Below, piece by piece: positions 41,979 through 50,432 of a DNA stretch of 64,000 nt. The notes under the pieces were generated by a model. The model searched no databases, was not told the DNA's origin, and saw only the letters and a program-made list of their open reading frames with translations. A program made the position numbers and the translations under genes. Positions within the stretch are counted from its first letter, which is position 1; every line of letters begins with the position of its first letter. The stretch comes from an uncultured Blautia sp. (GTDB lineage Bacteria; Bacillota; Clostridia; Lachnospirales; Lachnospiraceae): positions 23,411-87,410 of the forward strand of contig URMH01000004.1 of assembly GCA_900549015.1 (NCBI GenBank), written 5' to 3'.

Positions 41979-43325
41979 TTACAGTCTTTTGAGCAGTTCT
42001 TCTCTTTCTTTTTCAAATCCCGGTTTTCCAAGAAGTGCGAACATATTCTTCTTGTAGCTCTCAACACCAGGCTGGTTAAACGGATTTACACCGAGAAGGT
42101 AGCCGCTTACACCACATGCGAACTCGAAGAAGTAGAAAAGCTGTCCCAGATAAAACTCATTCTGCTCCGGAATGTCTACTCTTAAATTCGGAACATTACC
42201 GTCTGTATGTGCAAGGATTGTTCCGTTCATTGCGCTCTTATTTACAAAATCAACTGTCTTGCCTGCAAGATAATTCAGTCCGTCAAGGTCAACCGGCTCC
42301 TCGTTGATGACAAGCTCTGCGCCTGATTTTTCCACATTCATAACTGTTTCGAACATGATTCTTGCGCCGTCCTGGATAAACTGTCCCATAGAATGAAGGT
42401 CTGTTGTAAGGTCAACTGCTGCCGGGAAAATACCCTTCTGATCTTTTCCTTCGCTCTCGCCGTAAAGCTGTTTCCACCACTCATTTACATAATGAAGGCT
42501 TGGCTCATAGTTTGCGAGAACCTCTACATTTTTGCCTTTTCGAAGGAGAATGTTGCGGATTGCAGCATATTTTAAAGCATCGTTTTCCTCAAACGGGCTG
42601 TTTAAGGCAAGGTCGCGTCCGGAAGCTGCGCCTTCCATTAATTTATCAATGTCTGCGCCGCTTACTGCGATCGGAAGAAGACCTACTGCTGTAAGAACAG
42701 AAAAACGTCCGCCTACATCGTCCGGAACAACAAACTCTGCATATCCTTCTTCGTCTGCAACCTGTTTCAGAGCTCCGCGCGCTTTGTCTGTTGTAGCGTA
42801 GATTCTCTTTGCAGCCTCTTCTTTTCCGTATTTTTTCTCAAGAATTTCTTTAAATACACGGAATGCGATAGCCGGCTCTGTAGTAGTTCCGGATTTTGAA
42901 ATAATATTAATGGAGAAATCCCTGTCTCCTACAACGTCCATCAGACCTTTGATATAACTGCTGCTGATGGAGTTTCCTACGAAATAAATCTCCGGAGTTT
43001 TGCGGATTTCTTTGGAAACATTATTATAAAAACCATGTCTTAAAAATTCGATGGCAGCTCTTGCTCCAAGATAGGAACCGCCGATTCCGATTACGATTAA
43101 AACCTCAGAATCCTCCTGAATTTTCTTTGCTGCCTCTTTGATGCGGGCAAACTCTTCTTTGTCATAATCAACCGGAAGGTCGATCCAGCCCAGGAAATCA
43201 TTTCCTGCACCTGTTTTGGAAACAAGAGTTTCCTTTGCTGCTTCAGCAAGTTTCTTCATAGCCTCAACTTCATGTTCTGCCACAAAACAGCCTGCCTTTG
43301 AATAGTCGAATGTTACTTTACTCAT
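41979..43325 (-). CDS. pgi: Glucose-6-phosphate isomerase
   Basis: 448 residues, the short Gram-positive form. Motifs are VIGIGGSYLGARAAIEFL, ISKSGTTTEPAIAFRVFKEIL, VGGRFSVLTAVGLLP, GQFIQDGARIMFE and the C-terminal catalytic Lys region NPFNQPGVESYKKNMF. It interconverts glucose-6-phosphate and fructose-6-phosphate. GGAGAGAGAGCC precedes the ATG. It is first in a two-gene unit with the dehydrogenase. Confidence 0.97.
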   Translation of the reverse strand: MSKVTFDYSKAGCFVAEHEVEAMKKLAEAAKETLVSKTGAGNDFLGWIDLPVDYDKEEFARIKEAAKKIQEDSEVLIVIGIGGSYLGARAAIEFLRHGFYNNVSKEIRKTPEIYFVGNSISSSYIKGLMDVVGDRDFSINIISKSGTTTEPAIAFRVFKEILEKKYGKEEAAKRIYATTDKARGALKQVADEEGYAEFVVPDDVGGRFSVLTAVGLLPIAVSGADIDKLMEGAASGRDLALNSPFEENDALKYAAIRNILLRKGKNVEVLANYEPSLHYVNEWWKQLYGESEGKDQKGIFPAAVDLTTDLHSMGQFIQDGARIMFETVMNVEKSGAELVINEEPVDLDGLNYLAGKTVDFVNKSAMNGTILAHTDGNVPNLRVDIPEQNEFYLGQLFYFFEFACGVSGYLLGVNPFNQPGVESYKKNMFALLGKPGFEKEREELLKRL

Positions 43326-43382
43326 GGCTCTCTCTCCTTTAATCTGGAAATTCTTTTGTTACTGTTCATTTATCAATTATTC

Positions 43383-43411
43383 AGTATAGCAAAATCCCCC
43401 GGATTTCTCAA
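43383..43411 (-). promoter_or_regulatory. Promoter of pgi
   Basis: On the minus strand TTGAGA (43411-43406), a 17-base spacer and TATACT (43388-43383), with TGC immediately before the -10 (extended -10). It lies 58 bases upstream of the start codon. Confidence 0.75.
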
Positions 43412-43429
43412 GTATCCCTTTCGTTAAAA

Positions 43430-44017
43430 TCACATAAATTCCCTGATAATCTCTCTCATGATCTCCTCTTCCTCAGGAGTCAGCATTTTGCTGAAGTGGC
43501 TGCCTGTTGCCGCTGTCTGACGGATACTTGCCGTTATTTTTTCTACAACCTCCTCCTGAAGCCCCTCTTCCTTTCTTTTGGGAGCCGGGATTTCTTCCAC
43601 CCAGGTCCGCATCTGTTCCACATAATCCGTGAGCGAATTCATCACAAGCTCCTCTTTATACGAAAAATCAAGCGCCTGACGAAGAAGCAGAAGCACTACG
43701 GGAACAAAGGCTCCCACATACAGATAGCTTAAAGGAAGTCCGGAAAGCTCAAGCTTCGTAGTCAGAAACAGCGCCGCAAAAAGGCACACCGTACAGAGAA
43801 GCGACGGATACCATACAAGTCGGTTCATGCGGTTTAAAAGCCTGTCCCTCGTCTTCCAGAGATTCAGCCATTTTTCCTTTAAGTTTGTCATCTGTCCCGT
43901 ATGTTTCATTCTTCTTCTGTAATTCAGATGTGTAGCCAGCATTCCAACAGCTCCCACGGTTCCAAGACCAGCCATGCCGTAGAGCAGTATATGCAGGTTC
44001 ATGATTTTTTCCAGCAT
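43430..44017 (-). CDS. Membrane protein of unknown function
   Basis: 195 residues. The N-terminal helix is ILLYGMAGLGTVGAVGMLATHL. Two further helices (SLLCTVCLFAALFLTT and YLYVGAFVPVVLLLL) flank a short Ser/Gly loop, with basic cytoplasmic segments between. The C-terminal ~70 residues are charged (VEEIPAPKRKEEGLQEEVVEKI, MLTPEEEEIMREIIREFM) and probably cytoplasmic. ATG 44017 follows AAAGGAGGGGATT; the in-frame extension to 44176 is not supported. Not recognised as a named family. It is downstream of murF on the same strand after a 174-base gap with a hairpin. Confidence 0.75.
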   Translation of the reverse strand: MLEKIMNLHILLYGMAGLGTVGAVGMLATHLNYRRRMKHTGQMTNLKEKWLNLWKTRDRLLNRMNRLVWYPSLLCTVCLFAALFLTTKLELSGLPLSYLYVGAFVPVVLLLLRQALDFSYKEELVMNSLTDYVEQMRTWVEEIPAPKRKEEGLQEEVVEKITASIRQTAATGSHFSKMLTPEEEEIMREIIREFM

Positions 44018-44040
44018 AATCCCCTCCTTTAATACATTAC

Positions 44041-44083
44041 GGGCAGGGCTGTAAAAGTTCAGGCAGCTTTTACCCCTGCGCCC
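44041..44083 (-). repeat. Hairpin in the leader of the membrane protein gene
   Basis: GGGCAGGG pairs with CCCTGcgCCC and TAAAAG with CTTTTA, ending 23 bases before the start codon at 44017. There is no T run, so it is a leader structure rather than a terminator. Confidence 0.45.
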
Positions 44084-44191
44084 TGTTTCCATTATACAGC
44101 CGAACCCCTCCGGGGGAAACAAAAATCGTTCGTCAAATTCTCGCAAAAAGAAACTGGAAACACAGCTCTTCGCCATGCTTCCCGCAAAATC

Positions 44192-45562
44192 CTATAATTT
44201 TGAAAGCGCTTCCACTACTTCCTCAAACTTCATAAAGTGAGAGGCTTTTACAAGAACCGTATCTCCTGTCTGAATGTAAGTTCCCAGATTTTTAAGAAGG
44301 CTTTCTCTGTCCGGCTCATAAATCACGGTAAGGTCAGGATTTGTCTCCTTCGCCTTCTCCGCCATATATTTACATAAGCTTCCCACGCAGATGCACACAT
44401 CAGTGCCGCTCTGTCCTGCGTGAACGCCGACCTCCTCATGAAGCCTTATCTCATCTTTCCCAAGCTCGCCCATATCCCCGAGAATCGCAACTCTTCTTCC
44501 TGCTCCGTCCTTTAATACATCGAGAGACGCCTTCATGGACATGGGATTTGCATTATAACAGTCGTCCACGATCAGAAGCTTTTCCGTCTCGATCATCTTA
44601 AAGCGTCCACTTACAGGCTCAAGACTTTCAATCCCGGCTTTTATCTGCTCCTTTGTAAGACCGTAAATCCTTCCCACTGCCGCTGCTGCCAGCGCATTAT
44701 ACACCATATGGCGTCCCGGCATTGGAATATTTACAACAAAGCTTTCTTCGCCCATGTGAATGCGGCAGGTCATTCCCTTTAAGCCTCTGCTCACCACTTC
44801 ATCTGCATATACGTCCTGACCTTCCGTCATTCCGAAAAATACAGGGCGGATCCCATTATGCTCCTTCACTGTACAAAGCTTATCGTCGTCTCCGTTTAAT
44901 ACAATATGTCCGCCCGGCTTCACATAATCAAAAACCTCTGTCTTTGCCTTTAAAACGCCGTCCCTGTCTCCCAGATTTTCCAGATGGCAGGTTCCGATAT
45001 TTGTGATCACGCTTGTATCCGGCTTTGCGATTTTTCCGAGGCGGCTCATCTCGCCAAAATCACTGATTCCCATTTCCAGAACTGCGATCTCGTCCTCCTC
45101 CCGGAGACGGAAAACAGTAAGGGGAAGGCCGAGCTCATTATTAAAATTGCCCTGCGTCTTTAAAGTACGATACTTTTCCTTCAAAACAGAGGCAATTACT
45201 TCTTTTGTGCTTGTTTTCCCAACACTTCCTGTAATTCCGACAACAGGAATAGAAAGCTCCTCAAGATAAAATTCCGCAATGTCCTTCACTGCCTGAAGAG
45301 AAGATTCCACAAGAATATACGGATAAGCCGCATCCTCCAGAACTCTTTCGGAAAGTGTGGCAAGGGCTCCCGCTTCCATTACCTGGGGGATAAATTTATG
45401 GGCGTCCACGCGCTCTCCCACAATAGGAACAAAAAGGCTTCCCTCTTCCACCTTGCGGCTGTCTGTTGTAACAGAGGAAACCTCTTTCTGAAGAAGGCTG
45501 CTGCTTCCATGATACACGCCGCCGCATACACGCGTAATATTTTCCAGGGTTAAACTTTTCAT
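44192..45562 (-). CDS. murF: UDP-N-acetylmuramoyl-tripeptide--D-alanyl-D-alanine ligase MurF
   Basis: 456 residues. An N-terminal substrate domain (SVTTDSRKVEEGSLFVPIVG) is followed by ATP P-loop GITGSVGKTSTKEVI, NFNNELGLPLT, VLEMGISDFGEM, and C-terminal DDCYNANPMSMKASLDVL. It adds D-Ala-D-Ala to the UDP-MurNAc-tripeptide, finishing the cytoplasmic precursor. It is 20 bases downstream of ddl, which makes its dipeptide substrate, and is the last gene of the wall operon. Confidence 0.97.
   Translation of the reverse strand: MKSLTLENITRVCGGVYHGSSSLLQKEVSSVTTDSRKVEEGSLFVPIVGERVDAHKFIPQVMEAGALATLSERVLEDAAYPYILVESSLQAVKDIAEFYLEELSIPVVGITGSVGKTSTKEVIASVLKEKYRTLKTQGNFNNELGLPLTVFRLREEDEIAVLEMGISDFGEMSRLGKIAKPDTSVITNIGTCHLENLGDRDGVLKAKTEVFDYVKPGGHIVLNGDDDKLCTVKEHNGIRPVFFGMTEGQDVYADEVVSRGLKGMTCRIHMGEESFVVNIPMPGRHMVYNALAAAAVGRIYGLTKEQIKAGIESLEPVSGRFKMIETEKLLIVDDCYNANPMSMKASLDVLKDGAGRRVAILGDMGELGKDEIRLHEEVGVHAGQSGTDVCICVGSLCKYMAEKAKETNPDLTVIYEPDRESLLKNLGTYIQTGDTVLVKASHFMKFEEVVEALSKL
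44200..44214. promoter_or_regulatory. cre-like CcpA site at the end of murF
   Basis: TTGAAAGCGCTTCCA fits the 16-position catabolite responsive element consensus WTGNAANCGNWWNCAW except at the last base. It lies in the final codons of murF, about 185 bases upstream of the membrane protein gene. It may be chance. Confidence 0.35.
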
Positions 45563-45582
45563 CTTTTCACCACTTTATCCTT

Positions 45583-46620
45583 TTATTTCTCGTACTTTTT
45601 CATGGAAACGCGGATCAGCTCCTCGCAGAGAGAAGGATAATCGATTCCAAGAACCTTTGCTTCCTGCGGAATCAGGCTTGTAGGCGTCATTCCCGGAAGT
45701 GTGTTTGCCTCAAGGCAGTACATGTCTCCGTTTTCTTTCATGATAAAATCAAGACGGCAGTACGCTTCCAGAGAAAGAGCCTTTGCTCCCGCCTCCGCAT
45801 GGCGCTGCATTTTTTCTGCCAGAGCATCCGGGATTTCTGCAGGACAGGTTTCCACTGTAGAGCCTGGCTGATATTTGTTTTTATAATCGTAAAAGCCCTG
45901 AAGAGGCGCAATCTCGATGACAGGATATGCTTTTCCGTCCACAACAGCAACGGAAAACTCTCTTCCCTTTACATATTCCTCCACAACAACCTCGTCCTCG
46001 TAGGAATACGCATTATCAAGGGCTTCCTCGTATTCCGCCTGATTATTTACAATGTAAACGCCTACGCTGGAACCGCCGCAGCACGTTTTTACAACAACAG
46101 GAAATTCCATTCCAAGGTCTTCCAGATTTCTTGTGCAGGCTGCTTTTTCCATAGAAGTTCCTGCCGGAGTAGGAACGCCGTTCATGCGGAACATCTGCTT
46201 TGTAATTCCCTTATCCATTGCAAGGGCGCTGCTTAAATAGCCTGTTCCCGTATATTTGATTCCCATAAGGTCAAAGGCTGCCTGCACCTTTCCGTCCTCC
46301 CCGTTTGCACCGTGAAGGCCAAGAAATACAATATCGCAAAGTTCGCAGAGTTTTATTACATTTGGTCCGAAAAAGCTTTTTCTCTCTTTTTTCATATCCT
46401 CGATTTTTTCATCGAAGCTTTTCATGTAGGCGCTTGCCGCTTCTACATCATATTCCTCCGGGAAAGGATTTTCCCAGTCCACATTTTCTGTTCCTCCGAA
46501 AACGTCCACCAGAATTGCCTGATGACCTTTTTCACGAAGAGCCGTACAGATACCTGTTCCGGAAACAATGGAAATGGCTCTCTCTGTACTTGTTCCCCCT
46601 GCTAATACTACAATCCTCAT
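45583..46620 (-). CDS. ddl: D-alanine--D-alanine ligase
   Basis: 345 residues, ATP-grasp fold. Motifs are VLAGGTSTERAISIVSG, DIVFLGLHGANGEDGKVQ, KTCCGGSSVGVYIV, VEEYVKGREFSVAVV and EANTLPGMTPTSLIPQEA (metal and D-Ala binding). It makes D-Ala-D-Ala from two D-alanines. It lies between the L,D-transpeptidase gene (28 bases) and murF (20 bases) on one transcript. GGAGAGAAAAA precedes the ATG. Confidence 0.96.
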   Translation of the reverse strand: MRIVVLAGGTSTERAISIVSGTGICTALREKGHQAILVDVFGGTENVDWENPFPEEYDVEAASAYMKSFDEKIEDMKKERKSFFGPNVIKLCELCDIVFLGLHGANGEDGKVQAAFDLMGIKYTGTGYLSSALAMDKGITKQMFRMNGVPTPAGTSMEKAACTRNLEDLGMEFPVVVKTCCGGSSVGVYIVNNQAEYEEALDNAYSYEDEVVVEEYVKGREFSVAVVDGKAYPVIEIAPLQGFYDYKNKYQPGSTVETCPAEIPDALAEKMQRHAEAGAKALSLEAYCRLDFIMKENGDMYCLEANTLPGMTPTSLIPQEAKVLGIDYPSLCEELIRVSMKKYEK

Positions 46621-46648
46621 TTTTTCTCTCCTTTATCTTCAGCTCCGC

Positions 46649-48046
46649 CTACTGATAAACAATAACCGGTGCGCCGATTTCTATGTTGTTATATATGATC
46701 TGTGCCTGTTCATAAGGCGTGTTGACACAGCCGTGAGAACCTTCTGTCATATAGAGCGTTCCCCCGAATTCTGTTCTCCAGGAAGCGTCGTGGATTCCCA
46801 CATTCCCCGCAAAAGGAAGCCAGAATGTAACAGGCGCTTCGTAATCCTCCCCTGTAAGCGTAGCCGGAGACTGTTTTGCGTCTATCGCGTAACAGCCCAC
46901 AGGAGTAGCTGTATCCGTATTTCCCGGGTGTCCTGTCACAACCGGCGTATCTACTACAGGATACCCGTCTTTATAAAAGACCATTCTCTGATTTGTAAGG
47001 TCGATTTCCACATAAGTATATCCTATATCGTTTGTGGTATCACGGCTCCAGGCAGAATAGGCGTAAACCGGCTCTCTCACCTGGGTTTCCCCCTTTAATA
47101 TTGCATTATAAAGAGCGTCTGTCTCTGCCTCCTGGTCGATTGCCCAGCCGTAATCCCCTCCGGATATGGTCACAATTCTTCCGTCGTACGTGCGAAAATC
47201 CCTTGTACAGCCAAAGGTGTCGTATTTATAACCAAGGTCGTTTACATACCCCGCCACCTTTTCTTTGTCAAGGGTGTAGCTTCCGTCTTTTCCTCTTACG
47301 ATCCAGTTTTTGATTACGCTTCTGTCAACGGTTTCCGTCTTATCTGCAAAATCATATGTAATGACTACGTCTGTAAGTTTGTTCAGGCGGTCGCAGTCTT
47401 TTTTCAGATTTTCATCATTCTGATAAACAGACGGCTTCTTATAACAGCCTGCTTCCTCCAGATTAAGCCGTGTCTCTCCCAGAAGCGCGCACTGTACCAC
47501 AGAGTTTAAAAGTTTTTCTTTATCCGGGGCGTTTCCCTCTGTCTCCGGCACGATCTCATATCCTGCTTCTGTCTCTTTGATGGCTGCGTCCACAGGCTCC
47601 TGTGCGTTTTGTACACAGGAAAGTCCCTCAATGGCTTTTCGGACCATCTCTTCATTATACACCACAGCCCCGGAAGCCTGGTATTCTTTCTTTTCTGAAA
47701 AAGAGAGGAACCATTTCCCTTTTTCCTGGTTCTGAAGAAGCGCCTGTACGCTTCCTCCGCCCGCATAGGAAAGTCCCATCTCTTCTGCAGTAATGCCCTC
47801 CTGCCCGTTATTTTTCGTCTCAAGCGTAAGGGCGTATGTCTTTATCTTTTCTGTGAGAAGTTTTTCTGCCTCATCTTCAGTCATATAAGAGCAGTTCAGC
47901 CCGTTTATATAAGAGCCCGGCAGAAAATGGCTGCCGAAGTAAGATACTCCGTAAAAATACGCGGCAGCCGTAAGAAGGAGAAATACAACGATAAGGGCGA
48001 TCAGCACCTTTCTTCCTGTACTCATTCCTGTCTTTTCTTCCGTCAT
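46649..48046 (-). CDS. Membrane-anchored L,D-transpeptidase (YkuD) with peptidoglycan-binding region
   Basis: 465 residues. One N-terminal transmembrane helix (VLIALIVVFLLLTAAAYFYG) is followed by a PG_binding_4-type region (about 55-320) and a C-terminal YkuD domain (about 335-465). The active-site block is IHDASWRTEFG followed by EGSHGCVNTPYEQA, giving the HxnSHGCxN catalytic Cys. It forms 3-3 cross-links or attaches proteins to the wall outside the membrane, and the family can confer tolerance of beta-lactams. It sits directly before ddl and murF, so cross-linking and precursor synthesis share a transcript. Confidence 0.93.
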   Translation of the reverse strand: MTEEKTGMSTGRKVLIALIVVFLLLTAAAYFYGVSYFGSHFLPGSYINGLNCSYMTEDEAEKLLTEKIKTYALTLETKNNGQEGITAEEMGLSYAGGGSVQALLQNQEKGKWFLSFSEKKEYQASGAVVYNEEMVRKAIEGLSCVQNAQEPVDAAIKETEAGYEIVPETEGNAPDKEKLLNSVVQCALLGETRLNLEEAGCYKKPSVYQNDENLKKDCDRLNKLTDVVITYDFADKTETVDRSVIKNWIVRGKDGSYTLDKEKVAGYVNDLGYKYDTFGCTRDFRTYDGRIVTISGGDYGWAIDQEAETDALYNAILKGETQVREPVYAYSAWSRDTTNDIGYTYVEIDLTNQRMVFYKDGYPVVDTPVVTGHPGNTDTATPVGCYAIDAKQSPATLTGEDYEAPVTFWLPFAGNVGIHDASWRTEFGGTLYMTEGSHGCVNTPYEQAQIIYNNIEIGAPVIVYQ

Positions 48047-48077
48047 TTTTTAACCTCAGTTCTTTCTTAACTATAGC

Positions 48078-49364
48078 TTATGCCTGTGCAAGTAATTTCT
48101 CCACACTTGAAAGTTTTACGCAGAGGACAAAAACCTCCGCTGCTTTTTTCAGTTCCTCAAGAGACGGGAATGTAGGCGCAATACGGATATTGGAATCTTT
48201 CGGGTCTTTTCCATATGGGTAAGTTGCTCCTGCTCCTGTCATGACAACGCCTGCCTCTTTTGCTTTTTCTACGATTGCTTTTGCGCAGCCTTCCATAGAA
48301 TCAAAGGAAATAAAGTATCCGCCGTGCGGTTTTGTCCACTCGCCGATTCCGAGACCTCCAAGTTCTCTTTCCAGTGTCTCGAGAACAAGCTCGAATTTCG
48401 GACGGATAATATCCGCATGTTTTCTCATATGCGCATGAAGTCCTTCAAGATCTTTGAAGAAACGCACATGGCGAAGCTGATTCAGCTTGTCGTGGCCGAT
48501 TGTCTGGATCTGCATGTACTGGCGGAAGTCTTCCAGGTTTGCCTTTGACGCTGCAACGGCTGCGATACCGGAACCCGGGAAGCTTACCTTTGAAGTGGAA
48601 GTAAATTTATATACAAGGTCCGGATTTCCTGCTTTTGCACATTCTGCCAGAATCTCTTCAAGGAAATCCTGATTGTCATCATAAAGATGATGAATGCTGT
48701 ACGCATTATCCCAGTAAATACGGAAGTCAGGAGCTGCCGGTTTTAATCTTGCAAAACGCTCTACTGTCTCTTTTGAGTAAGTATATCCCTGGGGATTGGA
48801 GTATTTCGGCACACACCAGATTCCTTTGATGGAATCGTCCTCGCTTACCAGCTTTTCCACCATATCCATATCCGGTCCTTCCGGAGTCATAGGTACGTTG
48901 ATCATCTCGATTCCAAAATATTCTGTAATTTTAAAGTGACGGTCATATCCCGGTACAGGACAGAGGAATTTTACTTTATCCAGTTTACACCACGGAGTAT
49001 TTCCCATTACGCCGTGTGTCATGGAACGCGCAATAGAGTCGAACATGACATTCAGACTGGAGTTTCCGTAAATAATAATGTGCTCCGGATCAACCTCTGA
49101 CATTTCTCCAAGAAGATGTTTTGCTTCCGGAATACCGTCAATCACGCCATAGTTACGACAGTCTACGCCTGTCTCGCATTTAAGCTCCGCGCCTCCTGCC
49201 AGAACGTCCATCATTCCCATTGAAAGGTTAAGCTGCTCCACGCCCGGTTTTCCGCGGGACATATCAAGGGCAAGACCCTGGGCTTTTACCTCTTCATACT
49301 GCTGCTCCAGCTCTTTCTTTAAAGAAAGAAGCTCCTCTCTGCTCATTTCACCGTATTTCTTCAT
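48078..49364 (-). CDS. PLP-dependent aminotransferase, MocR-like aspartate aminotransferase family
   Basis: 428 residues, fold type I. Features are ALDMSRGKPGVEQLNLSMGM in pieces, NYGVIDGIPEAKHLLGEM, YGNSSLNVMFDSIARS, WDNAYSIHHLYDD and the PLP Schiff-base Lys in FTSTSKVSFPGSGIA. It belongs to the PF12897-type aminotransferases, where the usual substrate is aspartate. There is no DNA-binding domain, so it is an enzyme and not a MocR regulator. It is the first gene of the operon with the L,D-transpeptidase, ddl and murF; a role in amino-acid supply for stem peptides is only an inference. Confidence 0.88.
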   Translation of the reverse strand: MKKYGEMSREELLSLKKELEQQYEEVKAQGLALDMSRGKPGVEQLNLSMGMMDVLAGGAELKCETGVDCRNYGVIDGIPEAKHLLGEMSEVDPEHIIIYGNSSLNVMFDSIARSMTHGVMGNTPWCKLDKVKFLCPVPGYDRHFKITEYFGIEMINVPMTPEGPDMDMVEKLVSEDDSIKGIWCVPKYSNPQGYTYSKETVERFARLKPAAPDFRIYWDNAYSIHHLYDDNQDFLEEILAECAKAGNPDLVYKFTSTSKVSFPGSGIAAVAASKANLEDFRQYMQIQTIGHDKLNQLRHVRFFKDLEGLHAHMRKHADIIRPKFELVLETLERELGGLGIGEWTKPHGGYFISFDSMEGCAKAIVEKAKEAGVVMTGAGATYPYGKDPKDSNIRIAPTFPSLEELKKAAEVFVLCVKLSSVEKLLAQA

Positions 49365-49409
49365 AATAAATAATCCTCCTCATGCCACTCTTTCGCCTTT
49401 TTCTCATAC

Positions 49410-49439
49410 ATTTTAGTATGGTAAAGTCCTGATTGTCAA
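49410..49439 (-). promoter_or_regulatory. Promoter of the aminotransferase-ldt-ddl-murF operon
   Basis: On the minus strand TTGACA (49439-49434), an 18-base spacer and TAAAAT (49415-49410), 46 bases upstream of the start. On the plus strand the same gap holds TGTTATAAT (49489-49497), an extended -10 for the divergent methyltransferase gene. Confidence 0.65.
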
Positions 49440-49552
49440 GCCTGTTCTGGGCTTTTTTTAATTCCTGATGTTAAAATAATGAAGAGTATGTTATAATCTA
49501 ATGTATAAAAAAGCATTACATAAATTACGAAAAGAAAGAGGTTACAACGATT

Positions 49553-50413
49553 ATGTGGATAGCAGATGGCTGGAAAGAATACGAAGTCATTGATACTTCC
49601 TGCGGAGAAAAACTGGAGAGATGGGGCGATTATCTTCTTGTCCGCCCGGACCCGCAGGTTATCTGGGATACACCCAAAACCCACAAAGGCTGGAAAAAAA
49701 TGAACGGTCATTATCACCGCAGCAAAAAAGGCGGCGGCGAATGGGAGTTTTTCGACCTTCCGGAACAGTGGGACATTCATTATAAGGAGCTCACCTTCCA
49801 CTTAAAACCATTCAGTTTCAAGCACACAGGACTTTTCCCGGAGCAGGCTGCAAACTGGGACTGGTTCGGAGAAAAAATACGAAACGCAGGACGTCCTGTC
49901 AAGGTTTTAAATCTTTTTGCATACACAGGCGGCGCAACGCTTGCCGCTGCCGCAGCGGGCGCTTCCGTCACTCACGTGGACGCGTCAAAGGGCATGGTTT
50001 CCTGGGCAAAAGAAAACGCCCTTGCCTCCGGTCTTGGAGATGCTCCTATCCGCTGGCTTGTGGACGACTGTGTAAAATTCGTGGAGCGTGAAATCCGAAG
50101 AGGAAACCACTACGATGCGATCATTATGGACCCGCCGTCTTACGGAAGAGGACCAAAGGGAGAAATCTGGAAAATCGAGGACGCCATTCATCCTCTTGTG
50201 AAGCTCTGTACGAAAATTTTAAGCGATGAACCTTTATTTTTCCTTATTAATTCCTACACAACCGGTCTTGCTCCGGCTGTACTTACTTATATGCTTGCCA
50301 CAGAGCTTAAGAAATTTAACGGACGCGTAGACTCCCAGGAAATCGGTCTTCCTGTTTCCTCAAACGGTCTTGTCCTTCCGTGCGGCGCGTCCGGCAGATG
50401 GGAAGCTCTGTAG
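49553..50413 (+). CDS. Class I SAM-dependent 23S rRNA methyltransferase-like protein (RlmI/RlmK type)
   Basis: 286 residues. The SAM motif is VKVLNLFAYTGGATLAAAAAG, then VTHVDASKGMVSWAKENA, and the catalytic/RNA motif is YDAIIMDPPSYGRGPKGEIWK. HTGLFPEQAANW is also typical. The N-terminal PUA domain seen in RlmI is missing or very short. The substrate is probably rRNA but unproven. It is followed by the YitT gene after 19 bases. GAAAGAGG precedes the ATG. Confidence 0.88.
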   Translation: MWIADGWKEYEVIDTSCGEKLERWGDYLLVRPDPQVIWDTPKTHKGWKKMNGHYHRSKKGGGEWEFFDLPEQWDIHYKELTFHLKPFSFKHTGLFPEQAANWDWFGEKIRNAGRPVKVLNLFAYTGGATLAAAAAGASVTHVDASKGMVSWAKENALASGLGDAPIRWLVDDCVKFVEREIRRGNHYDAIIMDPPSYGRGPKGEIWKIEDAIHPLVKLCTKILSDEPLFFLINSYTTGLAPAVLTYMLATELKKFNGRVDSQEIGLPVSSNGLVLPCGASGRWEAL

Positions 50414-50432
50414 GCTTTCGGGAGGTAATGTT

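Noticed and set aside
41954..42067. 38-codon N-terminal extension of the hydroxyacid dehydrogenase
   Set aside because: It overlaps pgi and is rich in Lys/Cys/Arg unlike the family; MKIVLLEAD is the normal beginning.
48078..49364. MocR-type transcription factor
   Set aside because: Only the aminotransferase domain is present; no N-terminal GntR HTH.
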